NCBI GenBank assembly: GCA_024232355.1
Contig: JAAEPW010000986.1
Location: 12,395-76,394, forward strand
DNA from: Chloroflexota bacterium
GTDB lineage: Bacteria; Chloroflexota; Anaerolineae; B4-G1
Length of the DNA: 64,000 bases
Direction: 5' to 3'
This document shows, piece by piece, positions 10,197-19,524 of the stretch. The notes below the pieces were generated by a model. The model was not told where the DNA came from and made no database searches. It saw nothing but the letters and a program-made list of their open reading frames with translations. Position 1 is the first letter of the stretch, and the number at the start of each line of letters is the position of its first letter. The translations under genes and the position numbers were made by a program.

Positions 10197-11417
10197 CTAT
10201 GCGTGTCCGGTAGCGCGGGAGGCATCCCGAAACAGAGAGCGCTTCATCCCCGCTTCGACTGCCGCGTTAATGATCTGCTTGCGCAGTGCCACTCGCTCAG
10301 CTTTTGTCAGGGAGGCCCGATCGTGGGCAGCCTTGATGGGATAGGGATAGCCATAGCAACGCTGGTCGTGCCCGGCATAGTCCAAATCCTGCAAGATGCG
10401 ACACTCATTGGCGCGCGTTTCTTCTGCGGTCTCCCCTTGAACCCGTTCGTGCCAAAAAAAGCTATCCATATCCAGACGCATCACGGGCGTAGTACGGTGG
10501 AAGCGAAGCAGGTAAGTGACCGCCCCAGGTGGCGGAAGTCGACGCCCACTAGTGAGTGAGAGACTCCATTCATCTAGATCGGGCAGTGGCAGACGCAGAT
10601 ACCAATGTTCGGCAACCTGCCCTTTCTCCAAATCCCTCTTTTCTTGAGCCAGTTCGTCGACCAATTCAATCTGAGGAAGCCCATGAGACTTGGAGAGGGC
10701 TATGAAGGCTATACCCCGCTGCCGAGCCTCGACACAGCAAAGGCGTTTCAGGTGTTCGTAGAAGAGACTCTCGGCTGGCCTACTAACGAAAGGTAGGGAG
10801 AGAGTACCATCTGTCAAGATGTACGAAAGGGATTCACTCTCTTGAATGACTCGCAACGCCGCACCGAGTTCTGCGGTTGAACGTAACTGAATGCCGATAT
10901 TGCCAGCATCAGCAGCATGAGGATAAATCAGGCCCTCTAGCAATGCTGTGATCGTGTTGGGCTTGTGTGATTCGGATGCTTTGAGGTGCCGATAGTCCGA
11001 TCCCTCGATCACATCGAGAAGCGGCGCGCCAGCGAGGTAGGCGAAGGCACCACCCAAGGCCTGCACACGCATCTCTTTATTCTCAGGTAACCAGGTAAAG
11101 TGGACGAGCGGTTCAGGCAGTGGGCCTATCTCGCGCAACCCGGAGAGGGGTTCGGATTCGTAGGTCGTTCCATGGGCTAACGTGACATAGACGAATGAAT
11201 CGGCATAGCTGACCGAGGGAAAATCACCAGTACCATCGACACCGGCGAACCGAAGATTCTGACACGAGGTCGTATGATCAAACAGCGTCAAGTGATCTCG
11301 GATGCAGTCTTTTTCATCCTCACCGATCCGGGGTTGCTCCTCCCAGGATTTCATCCGAACAGCAACTTGTTCGATCTGCTCGCGAACTGTTGAACGAAGG
11401 TTGAGGTCAAAACGCAT
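10197..11417 (-). CDS. nurA: NurA-domain nuclease
   Basis: The 406-residue protein carries 'LRFAGVDGTGDFPSV' near residue 57, matching the NurA 'aGvDGS' catalytic strand (first metal-binding Asp). A second acidic strand, 'LSYILTDGTLSLPF' (about residue 200), and 'FIALSKSHGLP' follow in the NurA order. NurA is a 5'-to-3' exonuclease and endonuclease driven by HerA, whose gene follows directly. The gene starts 23 bp after dpdA, in the same operon. Family assignment rests on motif order and on the HerA neighbour. Confidence 0.8.
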   Translation of the reverse strand: MRFDLNLRSTVREQIEQVAVRMKSWEEQPRIGEDEKDCIRDHLTLFDHTTSCQNLRFAGVDGTGDFPSVSYADSFVYVTLAHGTTYESEPLSGLREIGPLPEPLVHFTWLPENKEMRVQALGGAFAYLAGAPLLDVIEGSDYRHLKASESHKPNTITALLEGLIYPHAADAGNIGIQLRSTAELGAALRVIQESESLSYILTDGTLSLPFVSRPAESLFYEHLKRLCCVEARQRGIAFIALSKSHGLPQIELVDELAQEKRDLEKGQVAEHWYLRLPLPDLDEWSLSLTSGRRLPPPGAVTYLLRFHRTTPVMRLDMDSFFWHERVQGETAEETRANECRILQDLDYAGHDQRCYGYPYPIKAAHDRASLTKAERVALRKQIINAAVEAGMKRSLFRDASRATGHA

Positions 11418-11439
11418 TACTCATATCCTCTTTATTCCC

Positions 11440-13500
11440 TCAAAACAGTGAAAGTTGCTTATGCCCTTCTGACTTGTGAACAGACATGCTGAGGTTTACG
11501 TTTTCTTCAAGCAAAATCCGCTGGAGCGAACGATAGAAAGCATAAATGTTGTGAAAACCTCTGCGCCGGTTGCGATTATTGCCTCGGAAAATGATGACCT
11601 CGATACCATCACGACGGCAAATGTCACACGGGCACGACTTCCACGGAGCAGATTCTAGTGTCGCTCGAAGCATTGGTCGAATGTCTTTGCGCTTGGGTGT
11701 AATCAAACGATCATACTCATCAATTACATCAAGTGTTTCTTCCACTGACAAAAGGCCTTTGTCAAAATCTCGTACAGCTTTCATACAGAGCTTTTCAAGT
11801 CGTTTCACCTTTTCGGCATCAGCTCGACCCTCTTGTACCATTCGCTTAGCCCGGAAGCTCTTGCCCGCCTCAGGGATACGAATTGCCGTATAGAAACCGT
11901 TTTCCGTCATATAATTCTGCCCGCCACTTCCCATCCAGGCTCGGCGGAGAAAGGATGCACTATCTACTGAACGTACACCTAAACTGGCAAAGTCGGGCAT
12001 CACTTGTAGGCGAGCAATACCAAACAAGTGGATGGCTACAGTTTCCGGCACGACCTCGTGAACGGCCGAGAGTATGCGCATAATTTCTTTTGTGCTAGAC
12101 CGCACTAATCCGCCAAGAGCAATGTACTTGTAGCCCATCGTGACGTATTGACGGGCGGCCTTAGCGTAGCTCTCAGCATCCCAACCCTGCACAGCACCGA
12201 TGGGTTCCCAAGGCAAATCACGCTTTCGGTGCTCTTTGAGAAACTCTGCGGCGTTTTGGATGGTCAGTTCGTAGCGAAAGTGTTTCTGATCCTCAGTGGC
12301 AGCAACAACTAGATGATCGATAGATACACCATAGTCGAACCCCAGGCGTGTGTAGTACTCGAGGATCTCGTCGGTCGTATATGGGGGGTTCTCTTCCTGG
12401 ATGTACCCAAACGCCCCGCAATCGCCCATAATGGGAAACTCGGGTGGTACGCGTAGGTAACGATGCACACCCATCTCGTTGATGCGCTTCTTTTTTTTCT
12501 TGGTCTTTTCAGCCACAACTTTGGAGACAAGGATCCCATCGTAGTTGGGCTCGGGGTACATTTGGTGAGCATAGGTCTCGTTGGACCAATCTCCACGTCC
12601 GCCAGAGTGAGTGTCGGTCAAAAAGTCATAGTCGGGGTCGACAAGGTCGTCCCACTCGGGAATAAAATAGCGCAACCTCTGTTGGTGTGGTTTGTTCCAC
12701 CACGAGTCCGGGATATTGATGACATAGTCCACGTCAGGGTTTGGGCGGGCCTTGCTGCTCTTGGCACTTTTGGGTTTGGCAGGGCTGTCGGGTGGTGAGG
12801 AATCGCCATCGAGCAAGGATAGAACATCAATGGCAGGATCGAGCAATTGAGCCAAGAGAGAGTCACCTTTGTCTGCCAAGTGATGCAAAATGCGTTTGGC
12901 CAACTCTCCTTTGAGGCCGACCAGGCCACACGAGAAGCGTTTCGTCTCAGCGTTGGAGACCGGGACGGCACGCGGCGTTCCTTGCCCCTTTACCCGCTTC
13001 TGCGATGCCTTGCCGGTGAAAAAGAGCGCGGGCGCGGCGAAGCGGACGGTGTCGTCGAGGGCGAGGGCACGGAGGTAGGAATCGCCCAGGAGAACGAGAA
13101 GCAGGTCTGCCGGTTGAGCAAGCAGTTCGCGGGCACCTTGAGACACACGGAGATGCTCGGCCCAAGTATCTATCTCCTTGGCCTTCATCCCTTGGAAGGT
13201 GCACTCGTAGGGCACGATCTCGCGAGCGCCGGGGATGAGCCCATAGCCAGCGGAGAGGATCCAGAGGTCGAGGCTATCGGCGCCATATTTCTCACGAAAT
13301 CGCTGCACGCCATCCATCAGGCGGACGTGCTGTATGCCGGTGTAGAGGTCCTCGGCCGGAGTGCGAAAGTCGGCCAGTCGATCCTCCAGTGCCTGGAACT
13401 GCTCAGAGTCGTGCAATCGCTCGAAATCGCTCTGGGCGAGCTGATTTGCGGGGGAGTGTTGTTTTTCTCCGGTACAGGATGTGATGATGCGGATTTTCAT
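11440..13500 (-). CDS. dpdA: DpdA-type DNA-guanine transglycosylase fused to N-terminal DUF6884-like domain
   Basis: The 686-residue protein has two parts. Residues 1-~200 ('IITSCTGEKQ', 'LYTGIQHVRLMDG', 'ILSAGYGLI', 'YECTF') look like a DUF6884/YaaA-related domain. Residues ~290-660 are a tRNA-guanine-transglycosylase-type barrel. They include 'MGDCGAFGY' with the putative acid/base Asp360, 'SVDSAS' with the putative nucleophile Asp513, and a zinc site of Cys623, Cys625, Cys628 ('CPCDIC') plus a later His. DpdA exchanges guanine in DNA for preQ0, and known DpdA proteins are about 400 residues, so the N-terminal fusion is notable. In Salmonella, DpdC turns DNA preQ0 into an amide. Whether the fused domain replaces a missing Dpd partner is speculation. 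The gene overlaps the MazG-like gene by 4 bp. Confidence 0.85.
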   Translation of the reverse strand: MKIRIITSCTGEKQHSPANQLAQSDFERLHDSEQFQALEDRLADFRTPAEDLYTGIQHVRLMDGVQRFREKYGADSLDLWILSAGYGLIPGAREIVPYECTFQGMKAKEIDTWAEHLRVSQGARELLAQPADLLLVLLGDSYLRALALDDTVRFAAPALFFTGKASQKRVKGQGTPRAVPVSNAETKRFSCGLVGLKGELAKRILHHLADKGDSLLAQLLDPAIDVLSLLDGDSSPPDSPAKPKSAKSSKARPNPDVDYVINIPDSWWNKPHQQRLRYFIPEWDDLVDPDYDFLTDTHSGGRGDWSNETYAHQMYPEPNYDGILVSKVVAEKTKKKKKRINEMGVHRYLRVPPEFPIMGDCGAFGYIQEENPPYTTDEILEYYTRLGFDYGVSIDHLVVAATEDQKHFRYELTIQNAAEFLKEHRKRDLPWEPIGAVQGWDAESYAKAARQYVTMGYKYIALGGLVRSSTKEIMRILSAVHEVVPETVAIHLFGIARLQVMPDFASLGVRSVDSASFLRRAWMGSGGQNYMTENGFYTAIRIPEAGKSFRAKRMVQEGRADAEKVKRLEKLCMKAVRDFDKGLLSVEETLDVIDEYDRLITPKRKDIRPMLRATLESAPWKSCPCDICRRDGIEVIIFRGNNRNRRRGFHNIYAFYRSLQRILLEENVNLSMSVHKSEGHKQLSLF

Positions 13501-13808
13501 TGGCGTGTTGCTTCCTGCCAGGCTTTTGAATCCCGTAGATCGTATTTCTCAAAGGTCTTGGCGATCGAACGGTCCAGGTCAATGCCGGTGACGTTGGCAA
13601 AGGCGGCCAGGGTAAAGAGTAGGTCACCAACCTCGCCCTCTAAGTCTACTTGAGTCTTGCGAGGTCTCAGTCCTTCTTGACGTTGGAGGGCAGCGGCGAT
13701 CTCGCCCAGTTCTTCGGTGAGGCGGGCGAGAATTTGGAACTGGTCCCAGTAGTCGCCATTTTGGCGGATCCACTGGTCAACGGTGGTTTGGAGGTCGGTG
13801 AGGTTCAC
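13497..13808 (-). CDS. MazG-like nucleotide pyrophosphohydrolase
   Basis: This 103-residue protein has the all-alpha NTP pyrophosphohydrolase metal site: 'LTEELGEIAAAL' (E-E-x-x-E) and 'LEGEVGDLLF' (E-x-x-D), as in MazG and the iMazG/dCTPase group. It would hydrolyse nucleoside triphosphates to monophosphates. It overlaps the Xre gene upstream and dpdA downstream by 4 bp each, indicating translational coupling. In a base-modification operon it could clean the nucleotide pool, but that link is inferred. Confidence 0.85.
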   Translation of the reverse strand: MNLTDLQTTVDQWIRQNGDYWDQFQILARLTEELGEIAAALQRQEGLRPRKTQVDLEGEVGDLLFTLAAFANVTGIDLDRSIAKTFEKYDLRDSKAWQEATRQ

Positions 13809-14065
13809 AATGAGTTCTCCTCAAGATGCAAATCCATTTCATCGTCAATCAAGGTCTCGACGGGCACATTCACCAATCGGGCATAAGCTAGTAGTGTGGG
13901 AAGGTCTGGTTGTCTATCACCGTTTTCCCATTCGTAGACACGGGTCCGGCGTGATGAGCTAATCTTGCCCAGTTCTTCGGCCATCTGGTCGAGGGTCCAT
14001 CCTTGGTGCTCTCGGATCATACGGAGTTTCTCACCGAGTCGCTTTGGGATCTGCTTTGGATTCAT
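13805..14065 (-). CDS. Xre-family HTH repressor of the Dpd-like operon
   Basis: From the ATG at 14065 the protein has 86 residues with a clear Xre/Cro helix-turn-helix: 'LGEKLRMIREHQGWTLDQM' and 'RRTRVYEWENGDRQPDLPTLLAYARL'. I chose this start over an in-frame start at 14143 because it has a good GGAG ribosome site 5 bp upstream, and because the longer version would place the palindrome at 14075-14090 and the hairpin at 14105-14132 inside coding sequence. It is the first gene of the modification operon and probably represses its own promoter through the palindrome. A decayed copy lies at 20881-21060. Confidence 0.88.
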   Translation of the reverse strand: MNPKQIPKRLGEKLRMIREHQGWTLDQMAEELGKISSSRRTRVYEWENGDRQPDLPTLLAYARLVNVPVETLIDDEMDLHLEENSL

Positions 14066-14074
14066 TGCGTCTCC

Positions 14075-14090
14075 GTTCTCAATTGAGAAC
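14075..14090. promoter_or_regulatory. Palindromic operator upstream of the Xre gene
   Basis: A perfect 16-bp palindrome, GTTCTCAATTGAGAAC, ends 10 bp before the Xre start codon. The same core occurs inside a perfect 22-bp palindrome at 20859-20880 upstream of the divergent SIR2-Hint operon. Perfect symmetry, location and two-copy conservation make it the likely binding site of the Xre protein. Confidence 0.75.
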
Positions 14091-14104
14091 AGGCATAACG
14101 AAAA

Positions 14105-14132
14105 CCGGCTGCTGTCGATTGGCAGCAGCCGG
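14105..14132 (-). terminator. Hairpin between yhhQ and the Xre operon
   Basis: Perfect 10-bp arms (14105-14114 and 14123-14132, CCGGCTGCTG type) with an 8-nt loop are followed on the minus strand by TTTT. It lies downstream of yhhQ and upstream of the Xre operator, so it could terminate the transporter transcript or attenuate read-through. A matching hairpin occurs at 20817-20847. Confidence 0.6.
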
Positions 14133-14242
14133 TCAGATTCCATACCATATAGGCAACTAGCTTATTCATCGTTGTAAGGTGTACTCTTGAGTTGCTTCAG
14201 CTCGTGCCATTCACTAATCAATGCGACGATCTCTCTCACCCG

Positions 14243-14860
14243 TCAGGTCGTTGCCATCCCCTGACCCTGGCGTACCTTTACAGCGTAGATCAGGGGAATG
14301 CTGATCACTGTCACTACCATCTTTACCACATACTGTCCTACAATCAATGGTAACACGGGCATCACACCGACAAAGGCAATGGTGATAAAGACTACACTAT
14401 CAACAAGCGTGGACACAGCATTGCTGGCCAACACTCGCGCCCAACGATGTCTCCCCACTCGCTCACGCCACCAGGCAAACACTTGGACATCAATCATCGA
14501 ACTGATCAGGTATGCGATGAGGCTGGCAGCTACGATGCGCCAAGTCGAGCCTAGCGTGCTCACAAAGGCAGCTTGCCCCTCCGCACCGAAGAACGGGGCG
14601 GGCGGGAGCCAGATGGCGAATTGGAAATATGCGGCCAGCAGTAGGTTGGCCAGTAAGGCCGCATATACGACTTGGCGCGCGCCTTTTTTGCCGAGCCGGT
14701 CGTTGACGAGATCAATGAGGGTGAATGTGAGGGCATAGATAAAGACGGCTGCCGGTACAACGATATTTCCGGGAAGGATAACCGGCTTGCCTGCGGTGGT
14801 GTTGGCAATGAGCTCGCAGGCGATGTAGAGACTGACGACGAGAATTGTATCAAAGGGCAT
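14243..14860 (-). CDS. yhhQ: Queuosine precursor transporter, YhhQ/VUT family
   Basis: From the ATG at 14860 (AGGAGA ribosome site 7-8 bp upstream) the protein has 205 residues, the usual length for the family. It has about six hydrophobic segments and the family signatures 'SLYIACELIANTTAGK' and 'FTLIDLVNDRLGKKGAR', with 'SMIDVQVFAWWRER' later. An in-frame start at 14992 lacks such a site and would add an unrelated tail. YhhQ proteins import queuosine precursors such as preQ0 and preQ1. Next to a DpdA gene it probably supplies the 7-deazaguanine base put into DNA. An N-terminal fragment of a second copy lies at 20472-20600. Confidence 0.9.
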   Translation of the reverse strand: MPFDTILVVSLYIACELIANTTAGKPVILPGNIVVPAAVFIYALTFTLIDLVNDRLGKKGARQVVYAALLANLLLAAYFQFAIWLPPAPFFGAEGQAAFVSTLGSTWRIVAASLIAYLISSMIDVQVFAWWRERVGRHRWARVLASNAVSTLVDSVVFITIAFVGVMPVLPLIVGQYVVKMVVTVISIPLIYAVKVRQGQGMATT

Positions 14861-14913
14861 TTTATTTTTCTCCTGTGTAGATATTGGTAACTGTGGTTGA
14901 GTTTTGCGAAGTG

Positions 14914-14942
14914 ATTGTAGCATAGCAAGGAAGGAATGACAA
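14914..14942 (-). promoter_or_regulatory. Sigma70-type promoter of yhhQ
   Basis: On the minus strand TTGTCA (14942-14937) and TACAAT (14919-14914) are separated by exactly 17 bp, each one mismatch from consensus, about 55 bp upstream of the yhhQ start codon. Confidence 0.65.
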
Positions 14943-15038
14943 ATAGACACAAGGGGTGTCAAGCGACAACAACAATTACCTATTGATGACAATTAGCAAT
15001 GGTGACAAGGGAACTCTTGGCGGGTGTGGATTGCTTAT

Positions 15039-15079
15039 CATTAGGTTTGAACAGCATCTTAATAACTACACAACTAGAA
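15039..15079 (+). repeat. Left terminal inverted repeat
   Basis: Pairs with 20121-20160 at about 33 of 41 positions with one 1-nt gap. The stop codon of the adjoining transposase-like gene lies immediately inside it. Confidence 0.65.
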
Positions 15080-16940
15080 TCAATCACGTGGTTGGACAGT
15101 GATACGAAGCAATCGGCCATCCCGCCAGCGAAGGTGTGCAGCGTTGAATCGTCGGCAAGTGGCTTCCATCGCAAGTTGCTGGTCGTGGTAGGCGTAAGGG
15201 TCCAGGACAACGTTTATACGATCCTGATACCAAGTGACACGACCTGACTTGCGATAGATCATCTTGGTTGCTTTATCGAGTGTCAATCGCCGCCATTGGG
15301 GAGCAAAATAATGTTGCTTGACCCAATCGTGCAAGTTACCCAAGAGAACCTGAAAGTTCAACATGATCTGGTCTTTCTCCAGATGACGCTCCCGGCACAG
15401 TGTTTCGGTGTCAATCGCGTCACGTGCAGCAATGCGTTCAGCGAGTTGTCGGCGCAAGTGATGGGAGTGGGTTCGATGTCGATGAAGACTCAAGAGAAGA
15501 CGTCGCTGACGTTTCAGAAAACGGGTCTTGCAGTCTACCCGTTCCTTTCTAAGCCGCTGCAAGCAATTGTGACACCGCTTGGTGGGTTGAGCCAGTTGCT
15601 GTCGCTGACGTAGCTCGCGTCGCTGTTCCACGATACGAGGTTTGAGAACAACACATTGTTGGTCATAGTTGCCCTGGAGTTGTTTCAACTGATGACGCAG
15701 GTTATGAATGGCCTCCCGATGTTGGCTCAACTTGCGTTGTGTGACCTCCACTTTTGCCTGTGCTTTCTCCCATTCACGTTGTCGAGTACGGTGCGGAACC
15801 TGGTCGTAGGTATATCCATAGTTCTCGTTGAGGTTGGCGCCGTTTATCAGTTCACGGATGCGCAATTCGTTGTAGGGCCAGCGACGGCGGTGCAGCCAAG
15901 GGACAACAGCCGCGGGCATAGGATCAAAGAGCAAAGCAGTGTAAATGCGTGTGGGTTCTGTTTGACCGATGGGACGTAGCAGGATAAATTGACGCGGATC
16001 TCGACTTGCTTTCTCGGGATCAGCCCAACTCGCGAATACGGCTTCCCGGTTGGGATCATCAACGACCGGTGCCCAGCCTCCGTTCAGAACAAACTCGGCT
16101 AGTCGATGATTGTGCTGACCAGACAAAACACTGATGTAGCTACGGCCTGCTTCAGCATAGCGTTCACCAATTGGTAGACCACCCGCTTCGCCATCTACGA
16201 TGGTGCAAACGATGTGTCGTTGAAGAGTTTGACTCAGTTCCTTCTCCAGATCGACTAGCACATGAGTCAAGTGACTGTCAATGGGATAGTTCCAACCTCC
16301 CACCAAATATCCCTTGGGACCGTTGAGTATGAGTTGCACTGTCCTGGACGGACAGTACAGGGTTTGGTACCAGGCATCGTACGTCCCCACATCGTCACGT
16401 GACCAGCGTGCGTGTATTCCTTCGTCCAGTGGGGTTTGACGTGCCAGTCGGGGAAAAGGTACAACGAACTCTGACTTGGATACCAAGCTTGTGTGTATGT
16501 ACGGGCCAGGTCATTTGCTAGTGGAAAACCGATTCCCAAACGAGTCATTTGTCCCAGAAAGTGTTCCATCGTCAAATACTTGTAGGTGAAGCCATATAAC
16601 ACACCCAAACCTTGTCCTTGGTCGTAGTATAGGTCTCGTGGTCGAGTGAGATTCAGAATTGGTAGATAGAGCAGATGATCCAGTTTGCACCATAGGGTCT
16701 CGATCTCAAGAGGGATGTGTCGTAGTACTGTCCCGGTGTTTTCCTCTCGATACCTGCTATACACTTGAGAGCGTTTCAAGTTTGGGACACAAAGAAATAA
16801 GCCAAGTTGAAGGCAGAGTGTGAAATCGACGATTTTCTTGCCAAAAGTAATTGTTGGCAAGCTGTTCAAATGAAAAGAAAGGCACTTTGAGAGTCCGTGT
16901 GTTCCATGTGGTTCGTTGTTATCTGGGCATGAGGATATGG
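15080..16940 (-). pseudogene. Frameshifted DDE-type transposase-like gene
   Basis: The C-terminal 450 residues read in one frame from about 16,470 down to 15,080. The N-terminal portion ('CLSFHLNSLPTITFGKKIVD' through 'GFPLANDLARTYTQAWYPS') reads in another frame from about 16,940. The frames join near 16,475, where the downstream frame has a stop just before the overlap. Transposase-like acidic strands are visible ('CTIVDGEAGG', 'LLFDPMPAAV') and 'RRWPYNELRIRELI' could hold the catalytic Glu. A long basic coiled coil and 'CHNCLQRL' follow. There is no slippery A-tract at the junction, so decay or an assembly error is likelier than programmed frameshifting. The true start is not clear. Confidence 0.55.
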
Positions 16941-16987
16941 CGATAGGAAAAATGAAGCAAGGAGGATTGAGCAGTAAATTATAATTC

Positions 16988-17044
16988 GGCTCCTGTGCAA
17001 CAATCTGGTAAACTACCAGAAATCTCAACAAACACAAGGAGCCG
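16988..17044. repeat. Inverted repeat ahead of the transposase gene
   Basis: GGCTCCTGTG at the left and CACAAGGAGCC at the right form an imperfect inverted repeat ending just before the transposase start at 17050, overlapping its ribosome site. It could sequester that site or mark a nested element end. Confidence 0.45.
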
Positions 17045-17049
17045 ACACA

Positions 17050-19524
17050 ATGTATTGTACGCCAAGGCACGTTAAAAAGCCAGTGCTGTCTAGCAGCCTT
17101 TGTTTCATTCTGGTCGTTGGACTGCTGTTTCACTCGCTCGCCCCCCTCGAAGGTGCAGAGAGATGGGACGAGACATTGCTGCTGCAACGGAGGGAGCGAC
17201 TCAGGAGGCGTCGTTCGCGTCGTCGTCGTAGCCAGGTGGTTTGGTCTGCCATCGTAACGCGACGGGGATACGCATTGCTCTGTCGCACAGGTCTGATCGC
17301 GATTTTGTTGGTGTGGAGCGGGTGGACTCGACATCATCCGTTGACTTGGGCGGTGTTGGGTTTGCCGGTGGTTGATTTTCTCCTCCCACTGCTGCCACTG
17401 TGGTGGCCAAATGTGGTGAAAACGAGGGGCTATTCCTATGTAGTACAGTGGATACATCATCTCTACTGTCTTACGGTAGTCATCCTGTTCTGCGAAGCAG
17501 TGATGGCTGGTAAAAGAAGCGGCTATCTGTGCTTTGCGGGCGGCTGTGTGCGGACTGCGGATGGTGCGTGGGCAGAGGGGAGAATAGAAGAGGACGGCAC
17601 CTGGTACCTGGAGATGGAAGGACACATCATTTTCGCCTACCAACCCCACAACGAGACGGAGGAACGGACCTTGCTGACCTTGTTCCGCCAGGTTCACACA
17701 CCCCAGAGCAGTCCCAAACGTCCCTTCCTGCGTCAAGAATGGTTGGCCGAGTGGTTCAACACGCATCAGGAATTGATCAGCCGCTGGCAGAGATACGTGC
17801 GCGAAGGTGGGTTGGAAAAGCTCAATGGAGATTACGATGGCTGGGTAGTCACGCCTGAAATCCGGCAGACCATCCTCGACATCTGGGTGCCCAACTTTTG
17901 GCTGGGTGCTGCCGAGGTACGCGAGCGATTGCTGGCCGCAGGCCACATTGCATCCTTGGATGACATCTCGGAGACAAGTGTTTATGGAGTAGCTAAAGAG
18001 ACAGGTTTCGCTGAGGTACGTCGTCTCCTGCGTCAGATGTTCACGTTCACTGCCAACGGACCGGAGTGGCGCAACAACGTGCTGATCAACCGTCTCTTTG
18101 AAACCAACGAGCGTTTGATGACTATGATTCAGACAGGAGAGCCGTTGACACCTCAACTGAAGCTGGAAGTAGCAAGTCTGAAACAGGGAATGGGTGCACC
18201 CATCACGCCTTTGGAGAAACCATTGCCTTATGCTTATCGTCTGCAGCGAGCGATCTTTGGTCAGTGGGAGAAGATAGATGATGACCCGTTGTCTGCAACC
18301 GGCGTCTGCTGTCCCCATTGCGGCTCGAATCAGATCAGGCGCAAGGGAAACAAGCCACGGTGCAAGAAACACCGTGATCCTGAGACGAGAGAATGGTGTG
18401 AGGTAGAAGGGTACCGTTACTTTTGTCTCAATCCAACTTGCGAATGCCAGACCTTCACCAACTATCCCGACGATGTGCGTCTCTACTCGTCTTCGACGGT
18501 AAATGTGATGATCTGGGGTGTGGTCGTCTATATGCGTATGCGCACCACCTATCGTCTGGCTGCCGAGGCGGTGGGGGTTTCTCACGTTACCTTGTGGCGT
18601 TGGGCGATGGCAGTGGGACAGCAAGCACTGCCCATCGCCACCCTGTTTGGAATGGTTCGTTCCAGTGGAGTGGTAGGGATAGATGAAAAGTGGGTGCTGG
18701 TGCCCAAGAACGACAAACCCGAGGGCAAACGGAAGCGCTGGATGTATGTTTATATGGCAGTGGATGTCTTCACTTACGACTTGTTGCATATCGACATCTT
18801 TCCCTGCAACGGCAAGACGGAAGCCCGCACTTTCCTGCAAGCGCTCAAAGCCAAAGGCTACTGCCCACAGATCGTCGTCACCGACATGTGTCAGGATTAC
18901 GATGAACCTATCTGCGTCGTGTTCCCAGGGGCAGTGCATCACGAATGTGTTTTCCACGCCTTGCAGTGCGCACAGCGACTGATCAAAGATATCTACGGCA
19001 ACAACTACGCCGACACTCACCCGGAAGCCGTGTCTCTCAAAGATCAAATCTACAAAGTGTTCAGGGCCAAGAGCAAGAAAACGGTCAATAAACGGTATCA
19101 GCAAGTGATCGCCTTGAAGAAACATTATGTGGCTCTATTCCCTGAATCCCAACGCATCTTTGACTTTTTGGAACGCCACTATCCCAAGTTGGTCAACGCG
19201 ATTGAGAATCCCCTCATTCCGTTGACCAACAACACCGTTGAATTGGTCAATCGTCGTTTTGACCAGCACTACCAGAACATGTGTGGCTTCGACGGCATCG
19301 AGACGGCTCGCAAGTATCTCCATTTGTTTGAGTTGACCTATCGCTTCACTCCTTTTGCCAAAGACAACCGTCCGGTGGAAGGTCGTGAACTAGACATTCG
19401 CGGCAAATGTCCCCTCGAGTTGGCTGGCTATGACATCAGCCACATGCCCATCGCCCGAGTCGCGCACGGCCAACTCCTCGGTTGGCCGCCTGCAATGCTG
19501 CAGGAGCTTGTCCCAAATGCGTAA
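17050..19524 (+). CDS. DDE transposase with zinc ribbon and N-terminal hydrophobic segments
   Basis: The 824-residue protein ends in a DDE transposase domain: 'GVVGIDEKWVLVPKN' (first Asp), 'IVVTDMCQDYDEP' (second Asp) and 'PLTNNTVELVNRRFDQHY' (Glu). Before it come a zinc ribbon ('CCPHCGSNQIRRKG' ... 'CLNPTCECQ') and an HTH ('YRLAAEAVGVSHVTLWRWA'). The first ~170 residues are odd: several hydrophobic stretches ('CFILVVGLLFHSLAP', 'GLIAILLVW', 'HHLYCLTVVILFCEA') around an Arg-rich run ('RRRRSRRRRSQ'), as in a membrane protein. A shorter transposase could start further in, but the start at 17050 has an AAGGAG site upstream. Its last 88 bp overlap the convergent HTH gene. Confidence 0.8.
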   Translation: MYCTPRHVKKPVLSSSLCFILVVGLLFHSLAPLEGAERWDETLLLQRRERLRRRRSRRRRSQVVWSAIVTRRGYALLCRTGLIAILLVWSGWTRHHPLTWAVLGLPVVDFLLPLLPLWWPNVVKTRGYSYVVQWIHHLYCLTVVILFCEAVMAGKRSGYLCFAGGCVRTADGAWAEGRIEEDGTWYLEMEGHIIFAYQPHNETEERTLLTLFRQVHTPQSSPKRPFLRQEWLAEWFNTHQELISRWQRYVREGGLEKLNGDYDGWVVTPEIRQTILDIWVPNFWLGAAEVRERLLAAGHIASLDDISETSVYGVAKETGFAEVRRLLRQMFTFTANGPEWRNNVLINRLFETNERLMTMIQTGEPLTPQLKLEVASLKQGMGAPITPLEKPLPYAYRLQRAIFGQWEKIDDDPLSATGVCCPHCGSNQIRRKGNKPRCKKHRDPETREWCEVEGYRYFCLNPTCECQTFTNYPDDVRLYSSSTVNVMIWGVVVYMRMRTTYRLAAEAVGVSHVTLWRWAMAVGQQALPIATLFGMVRSSGVVGIDEKWVLVPKNDKPEGKRKRWMYVYMAVDVFTYDLLHIDIFPCNGKTEARTFLQALKAKGYCPQIVVTDMCQDYDEPICVVFPGAVHHECVFHALQCAQRLIKDIYGNNYADTHPEAVSLKDQIYKVFRAKSKKTVNKRYQQVIALKKHYVALFPESQRIFDFLERHYPKLVNAIENPLIPLTNNTVELVNRRFDQHYQNMCGFDGIETARKYLHLFELTYRFTPFAKDNRPVEGRELDIRGKCPLELAGYDISHMPIARVAHGQLLGWPPAMLQELVPNA

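Noticed and set aside
13805..14143. Longer 112-residue version of the Xre repressor
   Set aside because: The extra 26 residues would encode the palindrome and terminator hairpin, and the inner ATG at 14065 has the better ribosome site.
16267..19125. A 952-codon open frame on the minus strand
   Set aside because: Most of it is antisense to the DDE transposase and has no family features; only its last ~220 codons form the N-terminal part of the frameshifted transposase-like gene.
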